NCBI GenBank assembly: GCA_034440455.1
Contig: JAWXCB010000085.1
Location: 1 to 56,813 of the forward strand
DNA from: JAWXCB01 sp034440455
GTDB lineage: Bacteria > Bacteroidota > Bacteroidia > Chitinophagales > CAIOSU01
DNA length: 56,813 bases
Direction of reading: 5' to 3'
A model generated the notes under the pieces. It made no database searches. It was not told where the DNA came from and was given only the letters and a program-made list of their open reading frames with translations. The translations under genes were made by a program, and so were the position numbers. This document shows, in pieces, positions 33,132 to 41,633 of this stretch. Position 1 is the stretch's first letter. Each line of letters starts with the position of its first letter.

Positions 33132-33443
33132 ATGAAAATTCTCAACCTTGCTGTTTTATTAGTGTTCCCCGTTGCGGTATTTTGCCAGAACCTGACGCCA
33201 CCGGATTGGAGGGAGCCACAACTCAATATTTATCATTCCCGATACTCCGCTTTTCATTTCCACAAAATCAATCCAACTGCACATAGCTTTGACAATAATT
33301 CAGTTTCCGCATTATCTCAAAACGCGCCTTTCATCCCGGTTTCCACTTCACCACAAAGATTACCGATGTTTTGCGCTCTTGAAAAAAAGCTGAGGGAAAC
33401 GTGCAATGTTTGGATTAAGATTCGCCTGCCTGAGCATCCTTAG
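33132..33443 (+). CDS. Small secreted hypothetical protein
   Basis: A 103-residue protein with a signal peptide (ILNLAVLLVFPVAVFCQ). The end, LPMFCALEKKLRETCNVWIKIRLP, resembles a motif at the C-terminus of short Bacteroidetes secreted proteins (FFC-x-x-E-x-K-L ... FRLG), where the family usually runs on for about 15 residues. Here a stop comes soon after IRLP, so the gene may be truncated. No function is known. It precedes the ABC exporter gene by about 90 bases that contain heptameric repeats. Confidence 0.5.
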   Translation: MKILNLAVLLVFPVAVFCQNLTPPDWREPQLNIYHSRYSAFHFHKINPTAHSFDNNSVSALSQNAPFIPVSTSPQRLPMFCALEKKLRETCNVWIKIRLPEHP

Positions 33444-33484
33444 CAGCTACAATTCTGAAAGGAACTTTCCTCCCCCACCTTCCA

Positions 33485-33526
33485 TTTATCCATTCATCAT
33501 TCGTAACTCTTCATTCGTAATTTCAT
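33485..33526. repeat. Short heptameric repeat run upstream of the ABC exporter gene
   Basis: TTTATCC-ATTCATC-ATTCGTA-ACTCTTC-ATTCGTA-ATTTCAT reads as six 7-base units sharing an ATTC core. It is a weaker relative, in the opposite sense, of the long heptamer array at 52353-52443, and it ends seven bases before the ATG of the exporter gene. Confidence 0.5.
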
Positions 33527-33532
33527 TCAACA

Positions 33533-35374
33533 ATGTCCCTATCTCCCACCGACCCACAATCCAAACAAAACGGCAAAACACTCAAAGACCAGTTCTCTGC
33601 TTTGAAAAATCTTCCCGAGTTCTTCAGGCTCATCTGGCAAACCAGCAAGCCCCTCACCATCAGCAACGCGCTGCTGAGGATTGTCAGGGCAGCGATACCA
33701 CTCGCGATGCTCTATGTCGGCAAGCTCATCATAGATGAAGTCATCCGCCTCATCGGCATACATGGCGAAGGCAGCATGAGGTATCTCTGGACTATCGTTG
33801 CCATCGAACTCGCGCTCGCACTCGCGTCAGACATCATCAACCGCATTGTCACGCTGCTTGATAGTTTGCTCGGTGATTTATATTCCAACAAAACCTCTCT
33901 CCAACTTATCAAACACGCAGGCACGCTCGACCTCCACCAGTTTGAAGATGCCGAGTTCTACGACAAGCTCGAACGCGCGCGCAGGCAAACCATCAGCCGC
34001 GTGGTGCTGATGTCGCAGGTGCTCACGCAGTTCCAGGATTTCATCACCATCATATTTCTCGCGGTAGGGTTGGTCGTGTTCAACCCGTGGCTCATCCTCA
34101 TCTTGCTGGTCGCGGTCATCCCCTCATTCGTGGGCGAAACACATTTCAACGAAAAGACCTATTCCCTCTCGCGCAGCTGGACGCCCGAGCGCAGGGAGCT
34201 TGACTACCTCCGCTACATTGGCGCCAGCGATGAAACGGCAAAAGAAATCAAGATATTCAACCTCCCCGGCTTCATCGCGCAGCGGTTCAAAAAGCTGAGC
34301 GACAAATATTATGAAGCCAACAAAGTGCTGGCGGTGAAGCGCGCGTGGTGGGGCGCTGCCCTCTCGTCCCTCGGCACGCTTGCATATTATGGAGCATACG
34401 TGTTCATCCTCGTGCAGGCGGTTGGCGGCATCATCACCGTGGGCAGCCTCACGTTCCTTGCCGGCTCGTTCCAGCGTATGCGCGGGCTGCTGCAAGGCAT
34501 CATGACGCGCTTTTCCGAAATCACAGAAAGCGCACTCTACTTGCAAGACCTCTTCGACTTCTTCCGCATCACCCCCGCCATCAAAGCCGACTCCACTGCC
34601 CGCAAGGCGCCCAAGCCCTTCACCAAAGGGTTCACGTTTGAAGGCGTGGGGTTCAAATATCCCGGCAAAGAAGAGTGGGCGCTGCGCGATGTTTCCTTTC
34701 ACCTACACGCGGGCGAGAAGCTCGCGCTGGTGGGCGAGAATGGCGCTGGAAAAACTACCCTCGTGAAACTGCTCGCGCGCCTCTATGACCCCGCGGAAGG
34801 CAGGATACTGCTCGATGGCGTTGACCTCCGCGACTACGACCTCACCGACCTGCGCAGGGAGATAGGTATTATCTTCCAGGATTATGTGAAGTTCCAGATG
34901 AAGGCGGCAGAAAATATCGCGGTGGGCGAAATCACCGACCTCGGCAACCGCGAGCGCATACAGACCTCCGCGAAGAAAAGCCTTGCCGATGCCGTGGTGC
35001 AGCGCTTGCCCGAAGGCTATGAGCAGGTGCTCGGCAAGCGTTTTAAAAATGGCGTGGAACTATCTGGGGGTGAATGGCAGAAGGTTGCGCTTGCACGAGC
35101 TTATATGCGTGATGCGCAACTGCTGATTTTGGATGAGCCTACTTCATCATTGGATGCACGGGCAGAGCATGAGGTGTTTCTCAGGTTTTCGGAATTGATT
35201 GCCGGAAAAACGGCTGTGCTGATTAGCCACCGCTTCTCCACCGTTCGCATGGCTGACAGGATTGTGTTCCTCGAAAAAGGATGCGTGCGCGAACTCGGCA
35301 CCCACGCTGAGCTCTTAGCCTCTGGCGGAAAATACGCAGAGCTCTTCGGCTTGCAGGCGAAGGGGTATGTGTAA
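33533..35374 (+). CDS. ABC exporter (fused permease and ATPase)
   Basis: The 613-residue half-transporter has a type IV (MsbA-like) permease domain with six helices in residues about 50-350 and an ATPase domain from about 360. Walker A is GENGAGKTT (401-409), the Q-loop lies in GIIFQDYVKFQ, the signature is LSGGEWQKVALARAY, Walker B is LLILDEPTSSLD and the switch His is in LISHRFST. It would work as a homodimer in the inner membrane. The substrate is unknown; peptide or lipid export is typical. Its coding sequence is visibly richer in G and C than the adjoining LRR-ROCO gene. The short leader contains heptameric repeats. Confidence 0.93.
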   Translation: MSLSPTDPQSKQNGKTLKDQFSALKNLPEFFRLIWQTSKPLTISNALLRIVRAAIPLAMLYVGKLIIDEVIRLIGIHGEGSMRYLWTIVAIELALALASDIINRIVTLLDSLLGDLYSNKTSLQLIKHAGTLDLHQFEDAEFYDKLERARRQTISRVVLMSQVLTQFQDFITIIFLAVGLVVFNPWLILILLVAVIPSFVGETHFNEKTYSLSRSWTPERRELDYLRYIGASDETAKEIKIFNLPGFIAQRFKKLSDKYYEANKVLAVKRAWWGAALSSLGTLAYYGAYVFILVQAVGGIITVGSLTFLAGSFQRMRGLLQGIMTRFSEITESALYLQDLFDFFRITPAIKADSTARKAPKPFTKGFTFEGVGFKYPGKEEWALRDVSFHLHAGEKLALVGENGAGKTTLVKLLARLYDPAEGRILLDGVDLRDYDLTDLRREIGIIFQDYVKFQMKAAENIAVGEITDLGNRERIQTSAKKSLADAVVQRLPEGYEQVLGKRFKNGVELSGGEWQKVALARAYMRDAQLLILDEPTSSLDARAEHEVFLRFSELIAGKTAVLISHRFSTVRMADRIVFLEKGCVRELGTHAELLASGGKYAELFGLQAKGYV

Positions 35375-35376
35375 CG

Positions 35377-35410
35377 TGTCATGCCGGACTCGTTCCGGCA
35401 TCCCCTAATA
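35377..35410. repeat. Partial palindromic repeat, GCCGGCATGACA family
   Basis: GTGTCATGCCGGACTCGTTC followed by CGGCATCCCCTAATA lies right after the ABC exporter stop. It is a half copy of the repeat at 8581-8653 and may fold as a hairpin (TGCCGGA-CTCGT-TCCGGCA), possibly ending the transcript. Confidence 0.7.
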
Positions 35411-35573
35411 ATTCAGATTATAGTTTGGCGCGTACTTATCTCGTTTCTTTATCGTGTCGCATTAGTAGCGCTCTCGTCAGGAGGGTATCATTGTTTGTCA
35501 GAAATTGGTGAGATGCCCTCTGCAAACTATTCCTTTATCTTTACTTGGCACAATTAACCTTATTAAAAGAATC

Positions 35574-38369
35574 ATGGCAAAAGCGAAAAAGCCGAAACAG
35601 ATTTTAGAGTTGGAGAAGTATTATGGATTAATATGTGAGGAAAAGGAAACTATCGGGGATGACTATATATGGGGTGATGACACACAACAATATGCTCTTG
35701 ATGAAAGAGGGAAAATAATTTCATTAAGCATCAACCGACAAGAGATAAAGGATATTGAACCAATTACGAGGATAAAATCATTAAAGCATCTTAATTTATG
35801 GGGTAATCAGATTTCAGATATTTCTGGTCTGGAAGGTTTAGGTAGTTTAGAAAGTCTGAACCTTAGCGAGAATACTATAAGTGATATTTCAATACTGGCA
35901 AAACTGCATAGTCTTCATACACTTAGTATTTCTGGTAATCCTTTAATAAAGTTTCCTTATTTGGAACTTATTAATTTAAAAATATTACGGCTTTCTGGAA
36001 CTTCTATAAACAATATTGAATCCCTAAGTGGTCTGAAGAATCTTGAAGAGTTAAATATTGGTAAGTGCGGAATTGAACATTTAGAGCCTGTTTCTGAACT
36101 TAAAGAATTAAAAATATTAGATGCCAGCCAAAATTACATCAGCGATTTATCACCGTTGAAATTTTTGAAGAACTTGAGAGAAGTCAGTTTGAGTTATAAT
36201 GAAATAAAGGATGTGTCGGTTCTATTTCAGTTGCCTCAATTAGAGAAATGCAGCTTGATGAAAAATCTGGTTTTCGAAATAAAACCAATGGAAATAAAAC
36301 GAGTTCGATTGCATGATGATTACGAGGAATTTGAATTTGAGTATGAAAATCCGGAAGAACACAAAAATGACCTGTGGATTAATGTTGCAGGAAATCCTCT
36401 TTCATTCCCACCCATTTCAGTTGTGGGGCAAGGCGATAAAGCAGTGGATGCTTATTATAGTAATGCTAATTTGTTTGGGGCGCATCCACTTAATGAAGGC
36501 AGAATTATTCTTATAGGCGAAGGCTCATCCGGCAAATCGAGCTTAGTGAAACAGGTTCTTTACAATACTTTTAACGACAAAGAACTTCAAACCAACGGCA
36601 TCAAGATTGACCAATGGCATTTACCTTACGAAGGAAGAGATTTGGTTTTCAACCTGTGGGACTTTGGCGGGCAGGAGATACAACATGCGGTGCATAAGTT
36701 CTTTTTCACTTCAGGCTGCCTTTATGTGTTAGTATTGGATAACCGCAAAGAGGAAGAGCCGGAGTATTGGCTGCAGCAAATAGAAAGCCTCGGGGGCAGC
36801 GCACCCGTGCTGGTTGTGTTTAACAAAGCAGATGAGAACAAGAATGAAACGGCTGACCGGAAATTCTTGAAGGAGAAATACCCCAACATTGTCGGCTTCT
36901 TTAACACCAGTTGCAAGAGCGGGCAAGGTATTAAGGAATTTCGTGAAACGCTCCAGAGGCAGGCGGTGAAAATCAGTTCGGTGAATGACCAGTTTCCCGG
37001 AAACTGGTTTAATATCAAGAAGGCGATTGAGCAGATGACTTCGGATTCGCAGCATTACCTTACTTATGAAACCTATAAAGCGATTTGCGATGAAAACGCA
37101 GTGAAGGACGAGGAGACACAAAAGCTGCTGCTGAAATATTTAACTACGATAGGAGCGGTTACATGGTTTGGGGATACCTACCTGACTTTTATGCAATTGC
37201 TGAATCCTGCGTGGATTACGCAAGGGGTTTACCGGATTATCACAGGAGGGAAAACCGCGCGGCAATTCGGTCAAATCCATATCAGTGATTTTCCCGAACT
37301 GCTTCATCCAGAAAACGAGAAAGATTTTACCTACGAGGAAAAGCATTATGGCTACATCCTGAGCCTGATGAAGAAGTTTGACTTGTGCTACACGGAGGAT
37401 GATGAGCATATACTAATACCTTCCGCTTTCGGTAAGGAGCCAAGGGTGGAATACAGTGATTACAAAGGGGAAAGGGTACGCACTTACATTTTCCAGTTTA
37501 AGGACTACCTTCCGATTGCATTAATTCATAAATATATTGCGCGGAATATCGAGCATGCTTATGATAATAATTACTGGTATTCTGGAATCGTTTTGAGAGA
37601 CCCTACAGACAGTAGCACGCTAACGATGGTACATGCGGATAAAGAGGCAAAGCGGATTTATGTGCGGGTGAAGGGCGATAATAAACTGCCAATGTGGGAG
37701 CGGGTGCGCGGGGAGTTTAATAAAATCACTTTGAATTATGCGCGTGTGCTTTACAGCGAGCAAGTGGTAATTGGCGAAAATCCTGAAATATTAGTGGAAT
37801 ATGAAGATTTATTGAATCACTTAAGGGCGGGGCGAGCAAAATACTTTCATTCCAAGCAGATGAAAGACTATCAGGTGGCGTATTTAATCGGATGGTTTGA
37901 AACGAAAGATGAAACGTTGAAAATGTTTGAGCGAGGAATTGTAGATGACTATGAACCTTATGATGAAGGCGATAAACGGATTTTTTTGAACATACAAAAC
38001 ATCCTGAACCAACAGGTATCCGTGAACCAGCAAGTTGAAATCAACATCCATATTCAGCAGCAAGAGAGCGAACTGAAGACTGAGGCGAATTACTTGTTAG
38101 AGGAGGTAAAAGCGAATAAAGAATTGAAGGCGGCTCTTCAAAAAGTGGTTGAATTTGCTGACGAAGTGAAAAGAGCGAAGACTGTTGAAGAGGTGAAAGA
38201 GAAGGGTTGGGGAAGGAAACTGAAAAATATTCTTCCAACACTTAGTAATGCGGGCGAGCAGGTGAAAAACATTAAGGATGGAGCGGAAGCCTTAGCATCC
38301 ATCATGAACTACCTGCAACAGATGGGCGAGCACTTTCAACTGAAAGATATTCTCTCACTTATCTCTTAG
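35574..38369 (+). CDS. Leucine-rich-repeat ROCO (Roc-COR) GTPase
   Basis: From ATG 35574 (MAKAKKPKQILELEKYYG) the product has 931 residues. Residues about 45-260 are SDS22/internalin-like LRRs (LKHLNLWGNQISDISGLEGL and eight or so further copies). A Roc GTPase follows with P-loop GEGSSGKSS (315-323), switch DFGGQE (363-368) and NKAD (417-420). A COR domain (about 470-720) and a C-terminal coiled-coil/helical tail (NQQVSVNQQVEINIHIQQQE, KGWGRKLKNILPTLSNAGEQ) complete the layout. ROCO proteins are dimeric GTPases regulated by nucleotide-dependent dimerisation. An upstream ATG/GTG extension to 35505 is unlikely. The LRR part is more AT-rich than the Roc-COR part. An AlbA_2 protein gene follows after 21 bases, suggesting joint function. 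Confidence 0.93.
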   Translation: MAKAKKPKQILELEKYYGLICEEKETIGDDYIWGDDTQQYALDERGKIISLSINRQEIKDIEPITRIKSLKHLNLWGNQISDISGLEGLGSLESLNLSENTISDISILAKLHSLHTLSISGNPLIKFPYLELINLKILRLSGTSINNIESLSGLKNLEELNIGKCGIEHLEPVSELKELKILDASQNYISDLSPLKFLKNLREVSLSYNEIKDVSVLFQLPQLEKCSLMKNLVFEIKPMEIKRVRLHDDYEEFEFEYENPEEHKNDLWINVAGNPLSFPPISVVGQGDKAVDAYYSNANLFGAHPLNEGRIILIGEGSSGKSSLVKQVLYNTFNDKELQTNGIKIDQWHLPYEGRDLVFNLWDFGGQEIQHAVHKFFFTSGCLYVLVLDNRKEEEPEYWLQQIESLGGSAPVLVVFNKADENKNETADRKFLKEKYPNIVGFFNTSCKSGQGIKEFRETLQRQAVKISSVNDQFPGNWFNIKKAIEQMTSDSQHYLTYETYKAICDENAVKDEETQKLLLKYLTTIGAVTWFGDTYLTFMQLLNPAWITQGVYRIITGGKTARQFGQIHISDFPELLHPENEKDFTYEEKHYGYILSLMKKFDLCYTEDDEHILIPSAFGKEPRVEYSDYKGERVRTYIFQFKDYLPIALIHKYIARNIEHAYDNNYWYSGIVLRDPTDSSTLTMVHADKEAKRIYVRVKGDNKLPMWERVRGEFNKITLNYARVLYSEQVVIGENPEILVEYEDLLNHLRAGRAKYFHSKQMKDYQVAYLIGWFETKDETLKMFERGIVDDYEPYDEGDKRIFLNIQNILNQQVSVNQQVEINIHIQQQESELKTEANYLLEEVKANKELKAALQKVVEFADEVKRAKTVEEVKEKGWGRKLKNILPTLSNAGEQVKNIKDGAEALASIMNYLQQMGEHFQLKDILSLIS

Positions 38370-38378
38370 TTATCCTTT

Positions 38379-38386
38379 TATCTTTG
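38379..38386 (+). promoter_or_regulatory. Possible leaderless promoter box of the AlbA_2 gene
   Basis: TATCTTTG matches TAnnTTTG and ends four bases before the GTG start at 38391. If active, it gives the AlbA_2 gene its own leaderless transcript in addition to read-through from the ROCO gene. No good -33 TTTG is seen. Confidence 0.4.
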
Positions 38387-38390
38387 CCCT

Positions 38391-39539
38391 GTGCTTACAG
38401 AACAGGAAATTAAAAAGCAAATCAGCTTAGGAGAAGATTCCAATCGGCAGTTCAAAGAAAAGCTGAATAATGCCGTTCAGATTGCTGCCGAGATGTGCGC
38501 CATGAGCAACAGTTCAGGAGGAACTGTCTTTGTCGGGGTAAGAGATGATTTAAGTGTTGCAGGGCTATCTCAGCAAGAGATAGGAACATACAATCAATGG
38601 ATTGCAATCGCTGCAAGCGAGCACATAAAACCAGCCGTTTATCCTCAGACGCAAACTGTTGACATTGACGGTAAAAGAATTATCGTAATCTACATTTCAG
38701 AAGGTCCTTCAAAACCTTATTGTACTCAGGATGGAGCTTATTGGATAAAAAGCGGCAGCGATAAACGTAAGTCATCTCCTCAGGAATTGTTGAGAATGTT
38801 TCAAAGTAGCAACCTGTTTCATTTAGATGAAAGCCTTACATCCGCAACGGTTGAGAAAGAAACTAATGTTGCTAAATTCTCAACCTTCTTTGAAAGAAAC
38901 TTCGGGCAGGAAATTTCCGCAACAGGATTGAAGATTGAGAAGATTCTGGAAAACATGAATCTTGCTAAAGACGGGAAACTCACCCTTGCCGGATTACTTC
39001 TTTTCGGAAAAACTCCACAGACTTTCAAGCCTTTCTGTATCATTAGGGCAGTGAGTTATTACGAGAATGAAATCAGTGATGACAAGTTCATTGCAAAGAA
39101 TGATTGCACCGGCACTATTGACGAACAATATCAGGCAGCGATGACATTTTTAAAAAACAACTTGTCACGTAGGCAAAAAGAGGGTTCCTTTAACCAATCG
39201 GGTGAATTAGAAATTAGTGAAAGAGCATTGGAAGAAACATTAGTCAATGCCTTACTGCATCGTGATTACAGCAAGAATGCTGTGATACGCGTACTCGTTT
39301 TTAAAAACCGCATAGAAGTTATCAGCCCAGGAAGTTTACCCAATCATCTGACTATTGAAAATATTAAGAGCGGTAATTCAGTAATGCGAAATCCCTTGCT
39401 CACATCTTTTGCCACCAAAAACACCTTGCCCTATTCCGGTCTTGGCTCCGGAGTTCCCAGAATATTCAAATCCCATCCATCAACCGAGTTGATTAACGAT
39501 GCAAACGGAGAGCAGTTTGTTACTATTCTGAAGAGGTAA
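38391..39539 (+). CDS. Schlafen/AlbA_2-type putative nucleic-acid-binding protein
   Basis: The 382-residue protein starts at GTG 38391. Residues 1-130 form an AlbA_2 (Schlafen AlbA-like) domain: LGEDSNRQFKEKLNNAVQIAAEMCAMSNSSGG-type opening (EDSxxxEFK...N...GG), VFVGVRDDLSVAG, and SGPSKPYC..YWIKSGSDKRK. The C-terminal part resembles the ATP-binding/helix-turn-helix portion of these regulators (ALEETLVNALLHRDYS, NRIEVISPGSLPN and GVPRIFKSH). Such proteins bind nucleic acid and some are anti-phage effectors or transcription regulators. It is 21 bases downstream of the ROCO gene. Function as a partner of the GTPase is inference. Confidence 0.85.
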   Translation: MLTEQEIKKQISLGEDSNRQFKEKLNNAVQIAAEMCAMSNSSGGTVFVGVRDDLSVAGLSQQEIGTYNQWIAIAASEHIKPAVYPQTQTVDIDGKRIIVIYISEGPSKPYCTQDGAYWIKSGSDKRKSSPQELLRMFQSSNLFHLDESLTSATVEKETNVAKFSTFFERNFGQEISATGLKIEKILENMNLAKDGKLTLAGLLLFGKTPQTFKPFCIIRAVSYYENEISDDKFIAKNDCTGTIDEQYQAAMTFLKNNLSRRQKEGSFNQSGELEISERALEETLVNALLHRDYSKNAVIRVLVFKNRIEVISPGSLPNHLTIENIKSGNSVMRNPLLTSFATKNTLPYSGLGSGVPRIFKSHPSTELINDANGEQFVTILKR

Positions 39540-39577
39540 TCTTACCATTATCCCTCACTAATCCATAGTCTTCCCCT

Positions 39578-39596
39578 CAAGCCCGCGTTCCAGCGA
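39578..39596 (+). repeat. 19-bp dispersed repeat (copy 1)
   Basis: CAAGCCCGCGTTCCAGCGA, identical to 39997-40015 and similar to 1311-1329 (15 of 19). It lies after the stop of the AlbA_2 gene. The two perfect copies flank the small membrane protein gene 39730-39987 in the same orientation. Confidence 0.7.
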
Positions 39597-39729
39597 CTAC
39601 AGGCTTAATCAAAAAAAACTATCAAATGTTCTAATCTTTACTCCTATTAAGATTTTTATTTAGAACAAGGAGAGAGAAACAACTACTAACAAGCAGGACT
39701 TAATTTCACTTTGAAACAAACCGTGAAAA

Positions 39730-39987
39730 ATGCCTTTCTCTAAAACCATTAAACGTGAAATAGAGGTTGCCTTTTCAAAGCATGCACAGCCTATATGGTT
39801 CAGAGTGGTGAAATATATTTTGCTTGGCGTTGTGCTCTACTGCTTTTTTGGAAGCCAATTACTGTGGGTCATTTTGCTGACCTTGTTTGTTGATGCCCTG
39901 TTGTTACATTTTTGGTATCGCTATAAAACTAAAGGCTGGACAAAAAGCTATGGCTTCTGGAAGCATTTTCCTTCTCGCTATCAGTAG
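39730..39987 (+). CDS. Small membrane protein, unknown function
   Basis: An 85-residue protein with a charged N-terminus (MPFSKTIKREIEVAFSK), two hydrophobic helices in residues about 28-63 (VVKYILLGVVLYCFFGS, LLWVILLTLFVDALLLHFWY) and an aromatic-basic tail. It is bounded by the two copies of a 19-bp direct repeat, so it could be a later arrival, but that is inference. No family is recognised. Codon use and the clean hydrophobic pattern support that it is real. Confidence 0.6.
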   Translation: MPFSKTIKREIEVAFSKHAQPIWFRVVKYILLGVVLYCFFGSQLLWVILLTLFVDALLLHFWYRYKTKGWTKSYGFWKHFPSRYQ

Positions 39988-39996
39988 CCTATTCGC

Positions 39997-40015
39997 CAAG
40001 CCCGCGTTCCAGCGA
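39997..40015 (+). repeat. 19-bp dispersed repeat (copy 2)
   Basis: CAAGCCCGCGTTCCAGCGA, exact copy of 39578-39596, starting ten bases after the stop of the small membrane protein gene. Nothing else is seen between 40016 and 40120. Confidence 0.7.
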
Positions 40016-40120
40016 TTATGGATTTAAATATTCCTGCTTCTTAATTGCTTCAAAACTTTTCATCAATGGCGGGGAACATTGAAACAGCTGTGCAATTTGT
40101 CCTACACCCCCAAATACGGG

Positions 40121-40573
40121 TTAGCCAACAAGGTCTTTGTATTCCGGTATATTTTCTAAAAAAACGAAACTGCCCTTTTCCAAATCAAGCTTGCAGCACA
40201 GGGTGAGCAATCCGTTGGTAACAAGCAGATAAGGCACTTTTATCGTGAGGTTGTAACGCGCAATTTGGTCAAACACATCCTGGCTGATTTTCACCGAGGG
40301 GGCTTTGCACTCAACCAGCAGCGCGGGCTTGTTGTTTTTATATGCTACGATATCGCAGCGCTTTGAAAGCTTGTGTACCAAGAGGGCAACCTCAACGCCC
40401 AGCAAAGCGCGCGGAAAATTTTTTTCGTGAATGAGATACTGAATAGTGAATTGCCGCACGAACTCTTCGGGTGTAGCTGCAACATTTTTCCTGCGCACAG
40501 GGTCAAAAATGGATTTCGATTTACCATGCGCGGTAAAAAAAGAGGGAAACCCGGGCAAGTCAATAATTTTCAT
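40121..40573 (-). CDS. PD-(D/E)XK protein, HsdR_N-like
   Basis: The 150-residue protein matches the stand-alone 'type I restriction enzyme R protein N-terminus' family. The endonuclease-fold signature is visible: Glu61 (LLGVEVALLVHK), Asp74 in KRCDIVAY and Glu88-x-Lys90 in LLVECKAPS. No helicase part, specificity or methylase subunit is nearby, so it is not a restriction system. In Bacteroidetes this small protein is usually divergent from holA, as here (52 bases between starts), so a role in DNA replication or repair is more likely. It may be a nuclease or a DNA-binding relic. Confidence 0.87.
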   Translation of the reverse strand: MKIIDLPGFPSFFTAHGKSKSIFDPVRRKNVAATPEEFVRQFTIQYLIHEKNFPRALLGVEVALLVHKLSKRCDIVAYKNNKPALLVECKAPSVKISQDVFDQIARYNLTIKVPYLLVTNGLLTLCCKLDLEKGSFVFLENIPEYKDLVG

Positions 40574-40625
40574 CCGCCCTAAAAATCTTAAAAATGGGTA
40601 ACTTCAAAAATTCTCTTTATCAACG

Positions 40626-41618
40626 ATGACGGAATACTCGCAACTACTAAAGGATTTAAAAAACAAAATCTATCACCCGCTTTATCTCTTGCACGGGGAA
40701 GAGCCATATTACATTGACCGTGTTGCAGATTATATCGAACAGAATCTGTTGAATGAGGGCGAAAAAGCGTTCAACCAAACTGTGCTTTACGGGCGCGACA
40801 GCAACGCAATCACGCTGCTTGACACGCTGAGGCGCTACCCGATGATGTCGAATTACCAGTTGGTGTTGCTGAAAGAGGCGCAGGCTTTCAAAGACTTAGA
40901 TAAGCTCGAATCGTATTTTGAAAACCCGATGAAGTCAACGGTGTTTGTGCTCTGCTATAAATACAAATCGCTTGACAAGCGCACACGCGCTTACAAACTC
41001 TTTTCAAAAGGCGTGGTGCTGGAATCGAAAAAGCTGTATGACAATCAGGTACCCGCTTTCATTGAGCAGCTTGCGAAGGAAATGAAAATGTCTATAAGCG
41101 GGGATGCTGTGCAGTTGCTTGCTGAGTATCTGGGAAATGATTTGTCGAAAATCATGAACGAAGTGGAGAAGCTGGGATTGAACCTGCGCGATGTGAAAAT
41201 CACTCCGCAGCACATCGAAAAATATATCGGCATCAGCAAGGAGTATAACGTGTTTGAGTTTATCAAGGCGCTGGTGCAGCGCGACAAGAGCAAAGCGTTT
41301 CGTATCGTGAAATATTTTGAGCGCAACCCGAAATCAGGCGAGCCGATAATGGTGCTCGGCATGTTGTATTCTTTCTTCAGCAAAGCCTTGGTGGTGCAAA
41401 GCGCAAGGCGCTCGCCCTACGACATGATGAGCGAACTGCAACTGCGCAAGCCGATGGCGGATGATTTAAAAGTTTACCAATCAAATTACAAGATTCAGGA
41501 TACGGTGCGCATCCTGCACCTGCTGCATGAGTATGATTTAAAAACGAAGGGCGTTGATTTTGCCGGCTCTGAAAAGACGGTGCTGATTACTGAGTTGGCT
41601 TATCGGATATTGAATTAG
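40626..41618 (+). CDS. holA: DNA polymerase III delta subunit
   Basis: The 330-residue protein is the delta subunit of the clamp loader, which opens the beta sliding clamp. It has the AAA+-like fold without a working ATP site: opening HPLYLLHGEEPYYIDRVADY, the NQTVLYGRDSN and MMSNYQLVLLKEAQAF strand-helix segments, then FIEQLAKEMKMSISGDAVQLL and the collar-domain helices (NVFEFIKALVQRDKSKAFRI). Length and motif order match HolA of Bacteroidetes. ATG 40626 is a good start. Confidence 0.94.
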   Translation: MTEYSQLLKDLKNKIYHPLYLLHGEEPYYIDRVADYIEQNLLNEGEKAFNQTVLYGRDSNAITLLDTLRRYPMMSNYQLVLLKEAQAFKDLDKLESYFENPMKSTVFVLCYKYKSLDKRTRAYKLFSKGVVLESKKLYDNQVPAFIEQLAKEMKMSISGDAVQLLAEYLGNDLSKIMNEVEKLGLNLRDVKITPQHIEKYIGISKEYNVFEFIKALVQRDKSKAFRIVKYFERNPKSGEPIMVLGMLYSFFSKALVVQSARRSPYDMMSELQLRKPMADDLKVYQSNYKIQDTVRILHLLHEYDLKTKGVDFAGSEKTVLITELAYRILN

Positions 41619-41633
41619 ACAATTCGTGTTATA

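Noticed and set aside
40121..40573. Type I restriction system
   Set aside because: Only the HsdR N-terminal-like nuclease fold is present. There is no helicase part, HsdM or HsdS, and the gene pairs with holA as in many Bacteroidetes.
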